A DNA stretch of 64,000 nucleotides from Methylicorpusculum sp. (GTDB taxonomy: Bacteria; Pseudomonadota; Gammaproteobacteria; Methylococcales; Methylomonadaceae): positions 24,366 through 88,365 of the forward strand of contig NZ_JAUSBX010000038.1 of the NCBI RefSeq assembly GCF_030651835.1. The letters are read 5' to 3'. The stretch's first letter is position 1, and every line of letters begins with the position of its first letter. The notes beneath the pieces are model-generated. The model made no database searches, was not told where the DNA came from, and saw nothing but the letters and a program-made list of their open reading frames with translations. The translations under genes and the position numbers were made by a program. Below, piece by piece: positions 44,282 to 52,972 of this stretch.

Positions 44282-46125
44282 CTGATTATTTCTCCACGAT
44301 CCGAGGATTGCACCACGGTTTCAGTAAAAGAGTTGATGGATATATAGCGGGCCAGAAAGTTTTCCAGCACGGCCCCCATCAAGAATACGCCACTGCCTTC
44401 AAAAGCAGATTCATCAAAATTAAGGGTTATTTCCAGGCCACGGCCAAAAACGATAGGTCCGGCCGTATTGATACGCCTGACGATCGCATTCGCCTGAATA
44501 GATGACAAGCCCTCAATCTGGTTGGTAATGGCCGCAACGTTGTATTCACTGTATAGCCTTAATAAACTCCTCAATGCGGTCGCTCCTTCTTGAGCATTAC
44601 GGTCTATCAGGCTTAAATAATTCAATGACAAATGATTGATCAAACTCCAGTTTGCATTGCTATAGGCATTGGACGCCCTGGGTTTAGTCGGACCTGAAAG
44701 GCAACGGATACTGTTTACCGGCGCACCTTTTTGCATGGTGAAATCGGTTTTTCCGCCGCCCAAAGGCATTTGCAAAGGCAAATCACGATTACTGCATAAG
44801 GTCTTTATCGATAATTGCTTAAGGCCTTTACTGTAAGGCGCCGATTGTCCATCGACCAGAGCAATAAAAATTTCATTGCCTATATAGCTGGATCTCGGCC
44901 CCTGACGTTTTTGTTTTGACGAAGCCACGCGTTGCTGACGGTACAAAGAGTAATAGGCCGGCGAGCTGTCATGATTGCGCTCATCGCTGTATTGATAAAA
45001 AGGCTGAAACTCCCGTTTTTCAGTCGCATCACCCTCCCCGGTTCCGATGACTTCCTTAATCTGGCACACCTCAAAATCCATGGGTCTGGATCGATCCGGA
45101 ATGACATGGAACTCGGATAACTTCTGATCGATATGGATGGGATCGGCGTGCTTGGGAAACAGGTTAATTGCGGGGGTGCAAAACAAGGCAAATTGCGAAC
45201 TATCAACGGCACTGATCAGTTTTGCATGACTGCGTTTAAGCAGGACAATCACGTCCATTTCCTGAGCGTCACAGTGATTTACGGCATCCGCAAATCCGTT
45301 TAACCCGACAAACATAAACCGCTCCGGAAATGCAAAGTATTCCTGTAATAAGCGGTAACCTTGGAATGAACGGGGAGAATAGTTTAGTAAGGCTTCATCA
45401 TCGGAAAAGCCAAGCCTGCTGATCGCATTTTCCTTTACCAGATGTTGCCAGGTGTAAGGTTTTTCGGTTGATTGCATGCAAACGGCCAATGAGTCGCCGA
45501 TTAATTGTTCATAGAGTTGCATGGGCAATTCACCATGACCTCTTAAAAAAACCGGCAGAGAATCTAAGGCAAGCCCATTGAATTTTAACCCTGCCGAAGT
45601 TTTCAGACGAAGGCGAAGCGCTGCTTTCACCCCCTTTAAGCTTGGCACACCCAGATTTGAGACGGCGCCAAGATTGGGTAAATATTCCGCCTGCGTAATT
45701 TGCAAGGGCCATAGTTTGACCTCATGCGCGGTTCGGTATTCACAAGGGGTTTGTTCGCCTTTTCCCGTCTGGCTGCGTAAAGCGGTGCCTCTTTCGATAG
45801 CAAAACCTTCATTCAATGAGCCTTCTGCCAAGTCAGGCTGAAATTGAACAACGGTCATTGATGGCGTGGGCTCCAGATAGTTGGGGTAAATCATTTCCAG
45901 CAAATGCTGGGTAAATCGGGGGAACTCGGCGTCAAGTTTCAGCTGAACCCGGGCGGCCAAAAAGGCAAAGCCTTCCAGTAGTCTTTCAACATAAGGATCT
46001 GCGCATTCAAAGCTGTCCATGCCTAATCGTGCTGCAATTTTGGGAAATTCAGCAGCAAACTCCCCACCCATTTCACGTAAATGGTGTAATTCCGTGTTGT
46101 AATATTTCAACAATCTTGGATCCAT
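44245..46125 (-). CDS. tssF: T6SS baseplate protein TssF
   Basis: 626-aa wedge subunit partnering TssG. It starts 'MDPRLLKYYNTELHHLREMG', followed by 'EFPKIAARLGMDSFECADPYVERLLEGFAFL' motifs, and carries 'LLEMIYPNYLEPTPSM' and 'EGSGVFLMGAVLENFLARYISINSF'-type C-terminal sequence, all standard for VasA/ImpG. It lies 3 bases after tssE and overlaps tssG. Confidence 0.96.
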   Translation of the reverse strand: MDPRLLKYYNTELHHLREMGGEFAAEFPKIAARLGMDSFECADPYVERLLEGFAFLAARVQLKLDAEFPRFTQHLLEMIYPNYLEPTPSMTVVQFQPDLAEGSLNEGFAIERGTALRSQTGKGEQTPCEYRTAHEVKLWPLQITQAEYLPNLGAVSNLGVPSLKGVKAALRLRLKTSAGLKFNGLALDSLPVFLRGHGELPMQLYEQLIGDSLAVCMQSTEKPYTWQHLVKENAISRLGFSDDEALLNYSPRSFQGYRLLQEYFAFPERFMFVGLNGFADAVNHCDAQEMDVIVLLKRSHAKLISAVDSSQFALFCTPAINLFPKHADPIHIDQKLSEFHVIPDRSRPMDFEVCQIKEVIGTGEGDATEKREFQPFYQYSDERNHDSSPAYYSLYRQQRVASSKQKRQGPRSSYIGNEIFIALVDGQSAPYSKGLKQLSIKTLCSNRDLPLQMPLGGGKTDFTMQKGAPVNSIRCLSGPTKPRASNAYSNANWSLINHLSLNYLSLIDRNAQEGATALRSLLRLYSEYNVAAITNQIEGLSSIQANAIVRRINTAGPIVFGRGLEITLNFDESAFEGSGVFLMGAVLENFLARYISINSFTETVVQSSDRGEIIRWPARMGRRKMI

Positions 46126-46128
46126 GGT

Positions 46129-46629
46129 TCAGCTACCCATATCGCGTAAATTCACATCACCGGTCAGCATATTAATTTCTGTCCGTAAATAAAGATGGAT
46201 CGGTAATGGTTGCGCCCATAAATTGGCCTCAATATCAAAACTGATGGCTTGCTGATTCATCATGTCCGAGGCGAAAACCCTGACCGTTAAACTATGAGGC
46301 AAAATACGCGGCTCAAAGACGGTGATGGCTTGTTTCAGTTTTCTTTCAATATCTGACAGATTGGCGCCCACCACCGAAGTGCCGGCCAAATGTTTTATGC
46401 CGAAATTGATAACCGACTGGGCCACTTCGGGATAATCCGTCAAATCAGTAACCGACTCAAACGAATCCGCATTTAATAACCAGGAAACGTCTCTCAGTAC
46501 CGACTGCCTTAATTTATTCATCGACAAAACCCGCTTATCTCTGGATTCAACCTGAGAATTCGGCTCATCATCAGTCAACCTGTCAAGTAAGGAAGGTTGC
46601 AGGCGCTCTTTTTGGGTTAGCTCGGCCAT
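46129..46629 (-). CDS. tssE: T6SS baseplate gp25-like protein TssE
   Basis: 166-aa gp25-like protein that links the baseplate to the sheath. The motif 'LRQSVLRDVSWLLNADSF' and 'YPEVAQSVINFGIKHLAG' are those of TssE, with the conserved EPR-like 'VFEPRILPHSLTV' (Glu-Pro-Arg) in the C-terminal half. It is packed between tagJ (3 bases) and tssF (3 bases). Confidence 0.95.
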   Translation of the reverse strand: MAELTQKERLQPSLLDRLTDDEPNSQVESRDKRVLSMNKLRQSVLRDVSWLLNADSFESVTDLTDYPEVAQSVINFGIKHLAGTSVVGANLSDIERKLKQAITVFEPRILPHSLTVRVFASDMMNQQAISFDIEANLWAQPLPIHLYLRTEINMLTGDVNLRDMGS

Positions 46630-46632
46630 GAC

Positions 46633-47433
46633 TCAATCAGCAGTGTCAGAAAAACTGATTTCACGTATATCCATCAAGGCATAATCGTTATTATTGGTGC
46701 TCAGTAAGCGCTGTCCCTGGCCGATAAAAAGTCCCTCGTCCGGCTCTTGCCATTCGGTCATTCTCGCCAGTTTTATAGCAGCGTCCGGGTGCATTTCTGA
46801 ATTGACATAACGTGTTGGAATCAAGCCAACCGTTTCGCCACCATTTTGCCAAACCAGTTGTACGGGCGACCAAACCAGGTCGCGCAGATCTTCGGGGGCT
46901 TCTAGTTGAAGGGCTTTGATATGCTGAAAAGGCACCCAGTAATACTGTCCGTTGATGATGGTTTCCAGCATGGGACCTATGCGAACATCGGCATCCGCCA
47001 GCCACTCAAAGCTTTCTCCGTTAATCGAACCGGCTGTTGCAGGCGCACTGTCAAAAGCGTGCTCTCGCAAACTTTTTGCTTCCTGATATTTTTGTTGTGC
47101 CGTCAATTTTAGCGCTTGGAGTAATAAGGCCATCCACTGTTGAGGTTCACCAAAAATCAACGGCGTTTTCAAACCGGCGAAAACTTCATTCCGCAATACT
47201 TCGCAGCGTAAGGCTTCACGATACGTTTGCACCATCGCCAGCGTTGCCGCATCCATGTCAGCCAGCACATTGAGCTGGGTTAAGGCACGTTCCCATTGAC
47301 CCAGAATCGACAAAAGCTGAAAGAGATAAATTCTATATTTGACGTTAGCCGGATCTTTTCTCACAGATTGTTGAATATCAGCTAACGCTTGGTCAAGATT
47401 GCCGTCTTTTAAGGCTTGTTCACTGTTCAACAT
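46633..47433 (-). CDS. tagJ: T6SS accessory protein TagJ (ImpE/SciE family)
   Basis: 266-aa accessory protein known in this family to bind the TssB sheath subunit and help ClpV. N-terminal TPR-like helices ('EQALKDGNLDQALADIQQSV', 'KDPANVKYRIYLFQLLSILG') lead into the ImpE domain with 'FEWLADADVRIGPMLETIING', 'YYWVPFQHI' and 'DLVWSPVQLVWQNGG'. Directly upstream of tssE; the hcp terminator structure lies between it and hcp. Confidence 0.94.
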   Translation of the reverse strand: MLNSEQALKDGNLDQALADIQQSVRKDPANVKYRIYLFQLLSILGQWERALTQLNVLADMDAATLAMVQTYREALRCEVLRNEVFAGLKTPLIFGEPQQWMALLLQALKLTAQQKYQEAKSLREHAFDSAPATAGSINGESFEWLADADVRIGPMLETIINGQYYWVPFQHIKALQLEAPEDLRDLVWSPVQLVWQNGGETVGLIPTRYVNSEMHPDAAIKLARMTEWQEPDEGLFIGQGQRLLSTNNNDYALMDIREISFSDTAD

Positions 47434-47476
47434 GACTTTATCACCGGCTCTTTTAAATCAATATCACTATAAAAAG

Positions 47477-47496
47477 TGGGCGGCCTAAACCGCCCA
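47477..47496 (-). terminator. Rho-independent terminator after hcp
   Basis: On the minus strand 'TGGGCGG' - TTTAGG - 'CCGCCCA' forms a perfect 7-bp GC stem followed by 'CTTTTTATAG'. It is the best terminator in the window and lies between hcp and tagJ, so most hcp transcripts should end here while some read on into the baseplate genes. Confidence 0.8.
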
Positions 47497-47500
47497 TTCA

Positions 47501-47520
47501 TAAGGATTAAAGCATCCTTA
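47501..47520 (-). other. Second hairpin between hcp and its terminator
   Basis: 'TAAGGAT' - GCTTTA - 'ATCCTTA' on the minus strand is a perfect 7-bp inverted repeat immediately before the terminator stem. Such paired 3' hairpins can protect an mRNA against 3' exonucleases, which would suit the high demand for Hcp (inference). Confidence 0.5.
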
Positions 47521-47552
47521 AACCTGCTAACTTAGAAAAAAACAGGGCACTA

Positions 47553-48044
47553 TCAGATTTTATTTTTGACCTTGTTAACACTTAAATCATAACCTTTAGC
47601 TTCACCTTTTTTGGCGGTACCGCCTTTTTCGAATTGGTTATATTGCACTGTAATGCCAATATAGTTGATGCTAAACGATTCACTCGGTCTGTCGCCACCA
47701 CTGCTCATGCTGTAGCTGCTTATGATGGGATTTTCCAAAATAATTTCGAGGTACTCCTGGCCTTCAGCATCTTTGCCGCCCGTTTGAATAAAATGAAACG
47801 TCGCTTTGGTAAGCGATTTACCGCAAGCCGCTTCCTGAAATAACTGTGCAGACGCTATGTCCATGCTTTTGGTGACTGTAACTTCAGAAAAAGAAGGATT
47901 ACTGGTATCACGATCTGCACCGGCTCCGCTGGTACTTATTGCCCGGCCTACGCCCCATTGCAATGAGTCCAGAGTTATCCAGCCTTCATGCTTGGCCGTT
48001 TTTGAATCACCTTTTAGTTCCGGTTCAAATTTTAATAAAATCAT
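47553..48044 (-). CDS. hcp: T6SS inner-tube protein Hcp (TssD)
   Basis: 163-aa tube subunit. Landmarks are 'ITLDSLQWGVGRAISTSG', 'FSEVTVTKSMDIASAQLFQEA', 'AEGQEYLEIILENPIISSY' and 'ESFSINYIGITVQY'. There is no C-terminal toxin domain. The ribosome site is strong ('GAGGAGAG' before ATG). It has its own 172-base leader and a terminator after it, so it is likely expressed at a higher level than the rest of the operon, as the structural role of Hcp requires. Confidence 0.97.
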   Translation of the reverse strand: MILLKFEPELKGDSKTAKHEGWITLDSLQWGVGRAISTSGAGADRDTSNPSFSEVTVTKSMDIASAQLFQEAACGKSLTKATFHFIQTGGKDAEGQEYLEIILENPIISSYSMSSGGDRPSESFSINYIGITVQYNQFEKGGTAKKGEAKGYDLSVNKVKNKI

Positions 48045-48121
48045 TTTTCTCTCCTCAAAATAATATGACTGAAAATCACTGTTTTAGGTAAATCCTAGTC
48101 GGTATTTACCCATTTCACTTA

Positions 48122-48149
48122 AATGTAGTATCTATCCTTTTACACTCAA
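48122..48149 (-). promoter_or_regulatory. Possible hcp promoter
   Basis: Minus strand 'TTGAGT' (48149-48144) and 'TACATT' (48127-48122) are 16 bp apart, each four of six matches to the sigma-70 consensus, about 78 bases before the hcp ATG. Weak by sequence, but the leader length and 3' terminator make a separate hcp promoter reasonable. Confidence 0.3.
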
Positions 48150-48216
48150 GCTGCACTCTAACCATAAGGCAATCCCTGATTATGCCTTCTATCAAAAAAA
48201 ACTGTTAAGCAGAAAC

Positions 48217-49713
48217 TTAGCCACCTTTTTGTGAAGGTAGTTTGGAGGTTAATCGCAAAGAAACGGTTAAGCCTTCCAACTGATAATGCGGCCTTAAATA
48301 AAACTTTGACGCATAGTAGCCGGGATTACCCTCGACTTCTTCAACCACCACTTCGGCGGCAGACAAAGGACGAATGGCTTTATCTTCTTCCGTCGCTAAT
48401 CCCGGATTGGTTAATACATAATTACTGATCCAGCTATTCAGCCATCTTTCCATATCGTCACGCTCTTTGAATGAACCGATTTTATCTCGCACGATACATT
48501 TAAGGTAATGGGCAAAACGGCAGGTCGCGAACAAATAAGGCAGTCTCGCTGCCAGGTTGGCATTGGCCGTTGCATCGGGATCATCGTATTCAGCCGGTTT
48601 ATGCAGCGATTGCGCCCCGATAAAGGCGGCAAAATCTGAATTCTTTTTATGTATCAACGGCATGAATCCGGATTTAGCCAGCTCGGCTTCACGGCGATCA
48701 CTGATAGCAATTTCGGTTGGGCACTTCATGTCGACGCCACCGTCATCCGTCGGAAACGTATGAACAGGTAAGCCTTCGACTGCACCGCCTGACTCTATGC
48801 CGCGAATTCTTGAACACCAGCCGTAGAGCTTAAATGAGCGGTTGATGTTGGTCGCCATCGCATAAGCGGCATTAGACCAAGTGTAGTTATTGCTGTTGGC
48901 GGCTTCGGTATCTTCTTCGAAATCAAAATCTTCAACTGGATCGGTTTTGGCGCCGTAGGGTAAACGGGACAGAAAACGCGGCATCGCCAAACCCAGATAT
49001 TTTGAATCATCAGAGTCACGCAAAGATCGCCATGCAGCATAATCCGGCGTAGAAAATATTTTGGTCAAGTCACGAGGATTGGCAAGCTCGCCCCAAGAAT
49101 CCATTTGCAATGTTGAAGGGGCCACGCCGGTTATGAAAGGGGCATGGGATGCCGCCGAGATTTGCGCAATTTGCCCCAACAGGTCCACGTCTTGCGGCGA
49201 ATGATCAAAATAATAATCACCCATCAAGCAACCAAATGGTTCGCCGCCAAATTGTCCGAATTCCTCTTCATAAAGCTTTTTGAACAAAGGGCTTTGATCC
49301 CAGGATGTTCCCTTGAATTTTTTAAGCGTCTTGCCCAGCTCATTCTTGGAAATATTCATCACCCGGATTTTAAGCATCTCATCCGTTTCAGTGTTGTTCA
49401 CCATGTAATGAAGCCCGCGCCAAGTGCCTTCCAACTTTTGATAATCCGCGTGATGAAGGATCAAATTGACTTGATCGGTTAGCTTTTTGTCAATTTGAGC
49501 AATAATCGATTGGATCGATTGAATCGCATCATCCGACACCAGCGAAGTATCTTTTAAAACGAACTCGGCCAGGGTTTGAACCGCATTCTCAACCTCTTGC
49601 TTGGCTCTGTCAGACTTGGGTTTAAATTCCTTATTCAATAACGATGAAAAATCGCTGACTTCGCCGACTTGTTCAGTGACTTGCGCTTCTGTAACTTTTT
49701 CTGTTTCTGCCAT
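48217..49713 (-). CDS. tssC: T6SS sheath large subunit TssC
   Basis: 498-aa contractile-sheath protein (VipB). It has 'LEGTWRGLHYMVNNTETDEM', 'GEPFGCLMGDYYFDHSPQDV', 'AAHAPF'-type 'AASHAPFITGVAPSTLQM', 'AWRSLRDSDDSKYLGLAMPR' and the C-terminal 'VEGNPGYYASKFYLRPHYQL'. It follows tssB after 3 bases, and the two proteins form the sheath heterodimer recognised by ClpV. Confidence 0.97.
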   Translation of the reverse strand: MAETEKVTEAQVTEQVGEVSDFSSLLNKEFKPKSDRAKQEVENAVQTLAEFVLKDTSLVSDDAIQSIQSIIAQIDKKLTDQVNLILHHADYQKLEGTWRGLHYMVNNTETDEMLKIRVMNISKNELGKTLKKFKGTSWDQSPLFKKLYEEEFGQFGGEPFGCLMGDYYFDHSPQDVDLLGQIAQISAASHAPFITGVAPSTLQMDSWGELANPRDLTKIFSTPDYAAWRSLRDSDDSKYLGLAMPRFLSRLPYGAKTDPVEDFDFEEDTEAANSNNYTWSNAAYAMATNINRSFKLYGWCSRIRGIESGGAVEGLPVHTFPTDDGGVDMKCPTEIAISDRREAELAKSGFMPLIHKKNSDFAAFIGAQSLHKPAEYDDPDATANANLAARLPYLFATCRFAHYLKCIVRDKIGSFKERDDMERWLNSWISNYVLTNPGLATEEDKAIRPLSAAEVVVEEVEGNPGYYASKFYLRPHYQLEGLTVSLRLTSKLPSQKGG

Positions 49714-49716
49714 GGC

Positions 49717-50235
49717 TTATTCTCCCCCTTCGACAGTTTTATCAGTCGGTTTGGGTGCTGCGGTGAGTGATTGCAAAAGTGCCGGATCGTTAATGACTTT
49801 GGCAATTAATTCTTCTGCGCCACCCTTACCGTCCATGTAAGTCACCAGATTCGCCAGTTGAGTTCTCGCTTCCAGCAATTTGTTGAGTCCATCCACTTTT
49901 CTTGCCACGGCTGCCGGAGAAAAATCGTCCATGCTATCGAAGGTTATATCCACATTCAGATTACCTTCCCCGGTCAAAGTGTTGGGCACAGTAAAAGCTA
50001 CTCTTGGTTTCATTGCTTTCAGTCTGTCATCAAAGTTGTCGACGTCGATTTCAAGCATTTTTCGATCTGCAACCGGTGCCAGCGGATCAGCCGGTTTTCC
50101 CGATAAATCAGCCAGAACCCCCATTACAAAAGGCAACTGAACTTTTTTCTCTGCCCCATAAAGTTCAACATCGTATTCAATCTGAACTCTGGGCGCGCGG
50201 TTACGTGCAATAAATTTTTGACTACTTTCAGCCAT
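49717..50235 (-). CDS. tssB: T6SS sheath small subunit TssB
   Basis: 172-aa sheath protein (VipA). The standard elements are visible: 'APRVQIEYDVELYGAEKKVQ', 'LPFVMGVLADLSGKPADPLA', 'RKMLEIDVDNFDDRLKAMKP' and the C-terminal helix 'LIAKVINDPALLQSL'. The acidic tail 'DKTVEGGE' ends the protein. Directly upstream of tssC. Confidence 0.97.
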   Translation of the reverse strand: MAESSQKFIARNRAPRVQIEYDVELYGAEKKVQLPFVMGVLADLSGKPADPLAPVADRKMLEIDVDNFDDRLKAMKPRVAFTVPNTLTGEGNLNVDITFDSMDDFSPAAVARKVDGLNKLLEARTQLANLVTYMDGKGGAEELIAKVINDPALLQSLTAAPKPTDKTVEGGE

Positions 50236-50284
50236 TGACTATCTCCTCAATTGAAAATACACACAGTGGTGCTACTCAAATCTT

Positions 50285-51331
50285 TTATTCATCCTCTTCA
50301 TCTCTTACGCCTCTGATTAAATTAGCCTGACTAACGCCGTCAGGCGCAATATCCTTGAGCGCATCCATAAAACTTTTACCTACCAGACGTAAAGCACGTT
50401 CCAGAAAAATCGGCACCGGACTGGACGGTTCGTTTTTTTTGTAATAGTCGCAAATCAATTTGAGGGTGTTGATGACATCCTGATTATTATTGATGGCGCC
50501 TGAAATGGATTTTTGTGCGGCCTGTTGCTTCGGTTTATCGTCGGAATCACTGACTTCTGTCTCATCAGAATCGACTGAATCACTTACGCCTAGTGTATCC
50601 AGCCAATTTGACATAAGACCTTTGATATCTTTTAACAGATGCCTCAACTCATCAAAATTTGGCGCATTACTGATCCCAACTTCTTGCGTGACAAATTTCT
50701 CCAGGCTATTGAGGCTTTCAAGACCCTGTGCAATCCAAGCTTGTTTTTGTTGAAGCGCTTCGCTATCGGTGTCTTGTATAGCCGCCTCGATGGTTGACAA
50801 ACTGACGGGGTTTTCAATTTTCGAAACAGTCAGTTTTTCGGTTGCGATAAGCACATCTCTGAGTGTGAATCGCCCAATGGCTTTGGATTCGACTAAAGGC
50901 ACACTCTGTAATGGCCGCAAAATGGTTTCCTGGTCGCATAATGACATCAGGATATTGACGCGCTCGGTGGGATCGTTGTCATCATCCGGATCCAGTCGCG
51001 GATAAAGGCTATCCCATCGCTGCTGAACTAGGGTTTCGATCAGCTTAAGTCCGGTATGAAACCCCGAAACACCCTCGACAGCGATCAGCGAACGAAGGTA
51101 ATAAACCAGCACTCGCAAATCCCTTGTCCGCTCAAGCAAAGCTTCGGCGCTTTTTTTAATCTCTCGCCAATTAGGCGGTTCAGCTTCTACCAAGGTATCG
51201 CCGATTTGCTGTTCGGGTTTACCTTTTATATCTTTTTCCAGCGCTATAAAGTCCGGATCATATTCAAGATCGTCACCACAAACATTATCCGGATCGACAT
51301 CCTGCACATATTTTTCAATATCGATACTCAA
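50285..51331 (-). CDS. tssA: T6SS cap/assembly protein TssA
   Basis: 348-aa protein that nucleates tail polymerisation. The ImpA_N domain is clear: 'DVDPDNVCGDDLEYDPDF', 'PPNWREIKKSAEALLERTRD', 'LRVLVYYLRSLIAVEGVSGF' and 'LVQQRWDSLYPRLD'. The C-terminal part includes 'PSSPVPIFLERALRLVGKSF'. I take TTG 51331 as the start because 'AAAAGGAG' lies 8 bases upstream and the family begins 'MSIDIE...'; the track start at 51382 adds 17 residues with no such site. Confidence 0.94.
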   Translation of the reverse strand: MSIDIEKYVQDVDPDNVCGDDLEYDPDFIALEKDIKGKPEQQIGDTLVEAEPPNWREIKKSAEALLERTRDLRVLVYYLRSLIAVEGVSGFHTGLKLIETLVQQRWDSLYPRLDPDDDNDPTERVNILMSLCDQETILRPLQSVPLVESKAIGRFTLRDVLIATEKLTVSKIENPVSLSTIEAAIQDTDSEALQQKQAWIAQGLESLNSLEKFVTQEVGISNAPNFDELRHLLKDIKGLMSNWLDTLGVSDSVDSDETEVSDSDDKPKQQAAQKSISGAINNNQDVINTLKLICDYYKKNEPSSPVPIFLERALRLVGKSFMDALKDIAPDGVSQANLIRGVRDEEDE

Positions 51332-51385
51332 TGAATTGACTCCTTTTAAAATTATTGCTTTAACCTGATCCTGATGTTTCAAGAC

Positions 51386-52972
51386 TCAGTGATTAAAATT
51401 CACCACAATCACGCTGACGTTATCTCGAGCACCCCGTTCCAAAGTAAGGTCCATTAATGCGCTCACACTATCCTTTAAGTTGTGAGTCAGGAGTATAGAC
51501 TCAATCTCTTCCCTGCTGAGCTCTTTATCCAATCCATCACTGCTCAATAAAAACGTATCGCCGGGCAAGACATCCGTTACTTCGCAGTCGAGGTCCAACT
51601 CATCATCTGCACCTACAGCTCGAGTAATAATATTAGACTGTTTGACACCCCAGCCTGACAATGAAACCGAACCCGGCGCTAAGTCATCATCGTTGTAACA
51701 ATGATCTCGAGTCAGTTGCACCAGTTTGCTATTTCTTAACCGGTACAAGCGGCTATCACCGGCCCATAGATAAGCACAGCGATTTAAATCACCAATCAAA
51801 ACCAGAACGGTACTGCCGACAATCCGATCTTGATAATGACTATCCGCATAGTCACGTAACGCACCATTCACCTTTAACAGGCTGCTACGAACACTTTCCA
51901 CATAAGCTTCCAAAGAGGTTTCTGGTGGAATGTCTTGCAAGGTATTGACGATCATTTGACTTGCCACATCGCCAGCCGTATGACCGCCCATGCCGTCAGC
52001 AACCACCCACAACCGTGCGTCAGGCCGGTCAAGTATGGCGTCTTCGTTAAACTTTCGTCGTTTACCGATATCGGTGATCGCCCATGACGCCCAACCCGAA
52101 CAAAGGATTGCCGGCGACTCGTTGTTGTGCAGGAACCGGGGCACCGTATCCTGTTCCGATTCGGAGACGTCCTGGTTTGAACCCATTTGCAAGAGTTCAT
52201 TGCCTGGCAATCGAACTGATTTATCCTGATTCGACTGAATAACCTTTTTTTGAATATTCCATCCACGCTCACCAACTATCCCGGTCAACAAACCTGAAAA
52301 CGCAGAAAGAGGAGGCATTCCCTCGCACACCAGCAATGCAGAAGTCTGTTCGTCAGAACCAAGAGTACTCCATAAACTATAGCCCCGCATGGACTGATCC
52401 AATAGCACTTCACTCAGGCCGGTAAAGGCTTCAGACATTTGGTCTGGATGGTCCAGTGTCAAATAAAACGCATTTTTTCCCGATTGATGCTGGGTCTCTT
52501 GAAGTGCGCCAGTTTGAATAGCTTTGACTTCCGGAACGGCAGGAAGGTTTTGAACAAGGCGATCGAACTCCTCTGTATCCAGGCTGTCCTCCAGACCGCT
52601 GAGTGCAGCAGCTTCCAGATGCTCAAACCAACCGGCCGATGAACAGAACAAGTCAGGTAAATAACCTTCCTTCATTATTTTGGCTGCAACCGTCAGTGGA
52701 AAATAACGTCCGACCTTATCAACGCTGGGCATCAAAATGCCTGCCCAAGCCGATGGGCCGCAAACACCTTGACTCAATACGAATCGCCAAATGGGGCTGC
52801 TGATATAGCTATTTAACCAGTTATCACCCAACTCCTCCCGGCTGGCAGATATTGAACTTTGAAGCCAATGGTCCCAAGGATTCAAAAAGTCACGTGGTAA
52901 ACGGCGCGAAATAAAATCACCCAACATGGGCAGTTTGCCGTAGAAACCGGGTTCCAATTGCATAACGGTCAT
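51386..52972 (-). CDS. tagF: TagF-PppA fusion: T6SS repressor domain fused to PP2C phosphatase
   Basis: About 528 aa. Residues 1-190 are a TagF/SciT domain ('GFYGKLPMLGDFISRRLP', 'LSQGVCGPSAWAGILMPSVD', 'VGRYFPLTVAAKI'). After a variable linker, residues 300-528 are a PP2C phosphatase with metal-binding 'VVADGMGGHTAGDVAS', 'LWAGDSRLYRLRN', 'LLSSDGLDKELS' and 'GARDNVSVIVVNF'. Such fusions are known in alphaproteobacteria, where TagF represses and PppA dephosphorylates the FHA protein or its partner. Stop of tssM and start are joined as TGATG. It should counteract the Ser/Thr kinase encoded at 35419-37311. Confidence 0.95.
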   Translation of the reverse strand: MTVMQLEPGFYGKLPMLGDFISRRLPRDFLNPWDHWLQSSISASREELGDNWLNSYISSPIWRFVLSQGVCGPSAWAGILMPSVDKVGRYFPLTVAAKIMKEGYLPDLFCSSAGWFEHLEAAALSGLEDSLDTEEFDRLVQNLPAVPEVKAIQTGALQETQHQSGKNAFYLTLDHPDQMSEAFTGLSEVLLDQSMRGYSLWSTLGSDEQTSALLVCEGMPPLSAFSGLLTGIVGERGWNIQKKVIQSNQDKSVRLPGNELLQMGSNQDVSESEQDTVPRFLHNNESPAILCSGWASWAITDIGKRRKFNEDAILDRPDARLWVVADGMGGHTAGDVASQMIVNTLQDIPPETSLEAYVESVRSSLLKVNGALRDYADSHYQDRIVGSTVLVLIGDLNRCAYLWAGDSRLYRLRNSKLVQLTRDHCYNDDDLAPGSVSLSGWGVKQSNIITRAVGADDELDLDCEVTDVLPGDTFLLSSDGLDKELSREEIESILLTHNLKDSVSALMDLTLERGARDNVSVIVVNFNH

